DNA of 64,000 bases from Corinectria fuckeliana. Taxonomy: Eukaryota; Ascomycota; Sordariomycetes; Hypocreales; Nectriaceae. The translations under genes were made by a program, and so were the position numbers. Below, piece by piece: positions 62,560 to 64,000 of this stretch; position 1 is the first letter of the stretch, and every line of letters begins with the position of its first letter. The DNA is taken from positions 124,001 to 188,000 of the forward strand of contig WPDH01000045.1 in NCBI GenBank assembly GCA_019137255.1. Direction: 5' to 3'. The notes under the pieces were generated by a model. The model was not told the origin of the DNA and made no database searches. It saw only the letters and a program-made list of their open reading frames with translations.

Positions 62560-63664
62560 ATGGACTTCGCTGCGTTGATGAACAAGGAGCTTTCCAAGTC
62601 CAAGAAGAGCGCCAGCGACGACAAAAAGTACCTAAAGCGCTCCGAAATCGAAGCCCAGCGCAGAGAAGCCTACCTCGCTGAGAAAAAAGCCCTCGAGGCC
62701 GAGCGTGAATCCAAAGCTGCCGCCAAGCGCAAGCGCGAGGAGGACATCGCCACCGAGACGGCCCTCCGCGAGGAAAAGCGCCGCAAGCTCGCCGAGGAGT
62801 CGCGCAAGCGTCGGGAGGAGAAGGAACTCGAAGAGGAGCGAGCGCGACGGAAGCGCCTCGGCCTTCCGGAGCTGGTGAGGAATACTGGCGATGGGGACGA
62901 GGACGTCGCTCCGGGCGACGAGGACATACCCGAGGAGGAGCTGGTGGCGAAGCTACGGGAGATCGGCGCACCCGTGGTGCTGTTTGGAGAGGGACATGCG
63001 GCACGGCTAAGGCGTTATAGGAAGTTGACGACGGTGGTGACCAAGGGGCCGATTCCGACGACGCTGGAGCTGGTGGAAGAGAAGGACATGAAGGTCGACG
63101 CCAAGGTGCCCCAGGACAAGGAGGGCCGCAAGTGGCTGTTCAGGCAGCTCGCGAGCTACTTTACCATGGTTCTCACAGAATACGAAAAGGCGATGGAGGC
63201 GGAGAAGCGCGAGACGACGGCCAGCAAGACGGCATACAACGCCATGGTCCAGACGCGCGAAAACATGAAGCCGGTAAGCACATCCCCCCATCCTCGTACA
63301 TACCACGGCTCAGGGAGACTGACACTGCGGGAAACAACAGCTCTTCCGTAAATTCGAACAAGGTGACCTCGAAGACTCAATCATCGAGCCTGTCATCGAG
63401 ATCGTCCAGGCGCTGCAGGAGCGCCGCTACGTCGACGCCAACGACGGGTACCTGCGCCTCAGCATCGGCAAGGCAGCGTGGCCCATCGGAGTCACCATGG
63501 TGGGTATCCACGAGCGCAGCGCTCGCGAGAAGCTGCACAACGGCGAGAAGGGCCACGTGATGGGCGACGAGGTGACGCGCAAGTACCTCCAAAGCATCAA
63601 GCGCTGTCTCACATTCGCCCAGGTGCGGTGGCCGCCCACGGATCTCCGGCAGCTGATGGGCTGA
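62560..63664 (+). CDS. PRP18: Pre-mRNA splicing factor Prp18
   Basis: Two exons (62560-63273, 63341-63664) encode 345 residues. The N-terminal half is a long charged coiled region (EAQRREAYLAEKKALEAERE). A splicing-factor-motif (PRP4/PRP18 SFM-like) stretch follows around LREIGAPVVLFGEGHAARLR (about 127-146). The C-terminal Prp18 domain has FRQLASYFTMVLTEYEKAME, RYVDANDGYLRLSIGKAAWP and IGVTMVGIHERSAREKLHNG, the conserved helical bundle. Prp18 acts with Slu7 in the second step of splicing and works beside Prp8, whose gene is 2.6 kb away. The intron (67 nt) lies between NMKP and LFRKFEQGD. Confidence 0.95.
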
Positions 63665-64000
63665 GGAGGGAATGAAGGACGGCAGGATGCCCCGGGGACG
63701 GACCGGGTGGAGGAAGCAAAGGCTAAACCACGTACGAAGTACTCCGTACAGACCATCAATGATACCCCCCGCAAGTTTAGACACCAAGGATCACGATAAA
63801 CAGAATCAAGACCATCTCATCTGGCTTCTCGTCCGGAGGGCCAGCGGTATTAGCAAGTTCGCGATTGGTTTTGATATTATACTATGCCCCTTTTGCGCCT
63901 GACCTAATCTGCGAGGCACGTCAACGTCATTCGACGTGCCGTAGTAACCGGAACCCTAAACGCCTGGGTCGTGATGTATGCATCCTCAGCTCTGATTCAG
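63665..64000. other. 3' flank of PRP18, nothing else recognised
   Basis: Presumed 3' UTR of PRP18 and spacer to the window edge. No open frame with similarity. Confidence 0.5.

Overview
The window reads as nuclear DNA of a filamentous ascomycete (Pezizomycotina; Sordariomycetes is a guess from overall feel, and the species cannot be named). The grounds are short GT..AG introns of about 50-170 nt, CT-rich leaders upstream of start codons, a fungal gene set (PEX11C, GH131, ISA2, fungal-type SAP18, a 6.6 kDa-like complex I subunit) and remains of highly reducing polyketide synthases (HR-PKS). There are no operons, ribosomal RNAs, canonical tRNAs or CRISPR arrays.

The left part (1-25.3 kb) is an accessory, decayed region. 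Intact-looking genes are a short-chain dehydrogenase (501-1529), an HNH-nuclease-domain protein (5127-6446), a secreted GH131 glucanase (16080-17171) and a secreted DUF7029-like protein (19778-21290). Between them lie relics: two separate HR-PKS remnants 20 kb apart (1968-4843 and 24330-25200), an FAD-monooxygenase start (22804-23320), a Prp43-like DEAH helicase with one frameshift and no start codon (9360-11596), an N-truncated DUF4246 protein (12261-13370), a broken ZZ/WW-domain gene (14119-15758), an ankyrin/STAND-type relic (18193-19480) and an unidentified minus-strand relic containing a minisatellite (8070-8830). Three copies of a short tRNA-related repeat are scattered here. Two are inverted around the helicase relic and one abuts the broken ketosynthase.

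The right part (26-64 kb) is core housekeeping sequence: PEX11C, a mitochondrial-looking hemerythrin protein, eIF3c, ISA2, RPL7 and RPS14 sharing one short divergent promoter, RAD26/CSB, a ketopantoate-reductase-like protein, a two-repeat Myb protein, PRP8, a tiny complex I subunit, SAP18 and PRP18. Two long stretches without recognisable genes (42.5-45.9 and 47.1-52.3 kb) flank the Myb gene and carry simple repeats.

The strongest special feature is inside PRP8. A 160-residue mini-intein (54826-55305) with intact splicing motifs and no homing-endonuclease domain interrupts the central spliceosome protein. Every intron in this genome therefore depends on protein splicing of the intein-bearing Prp8. 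The most novel candidate is the tRNA-like/23-bp-unit repeat family.
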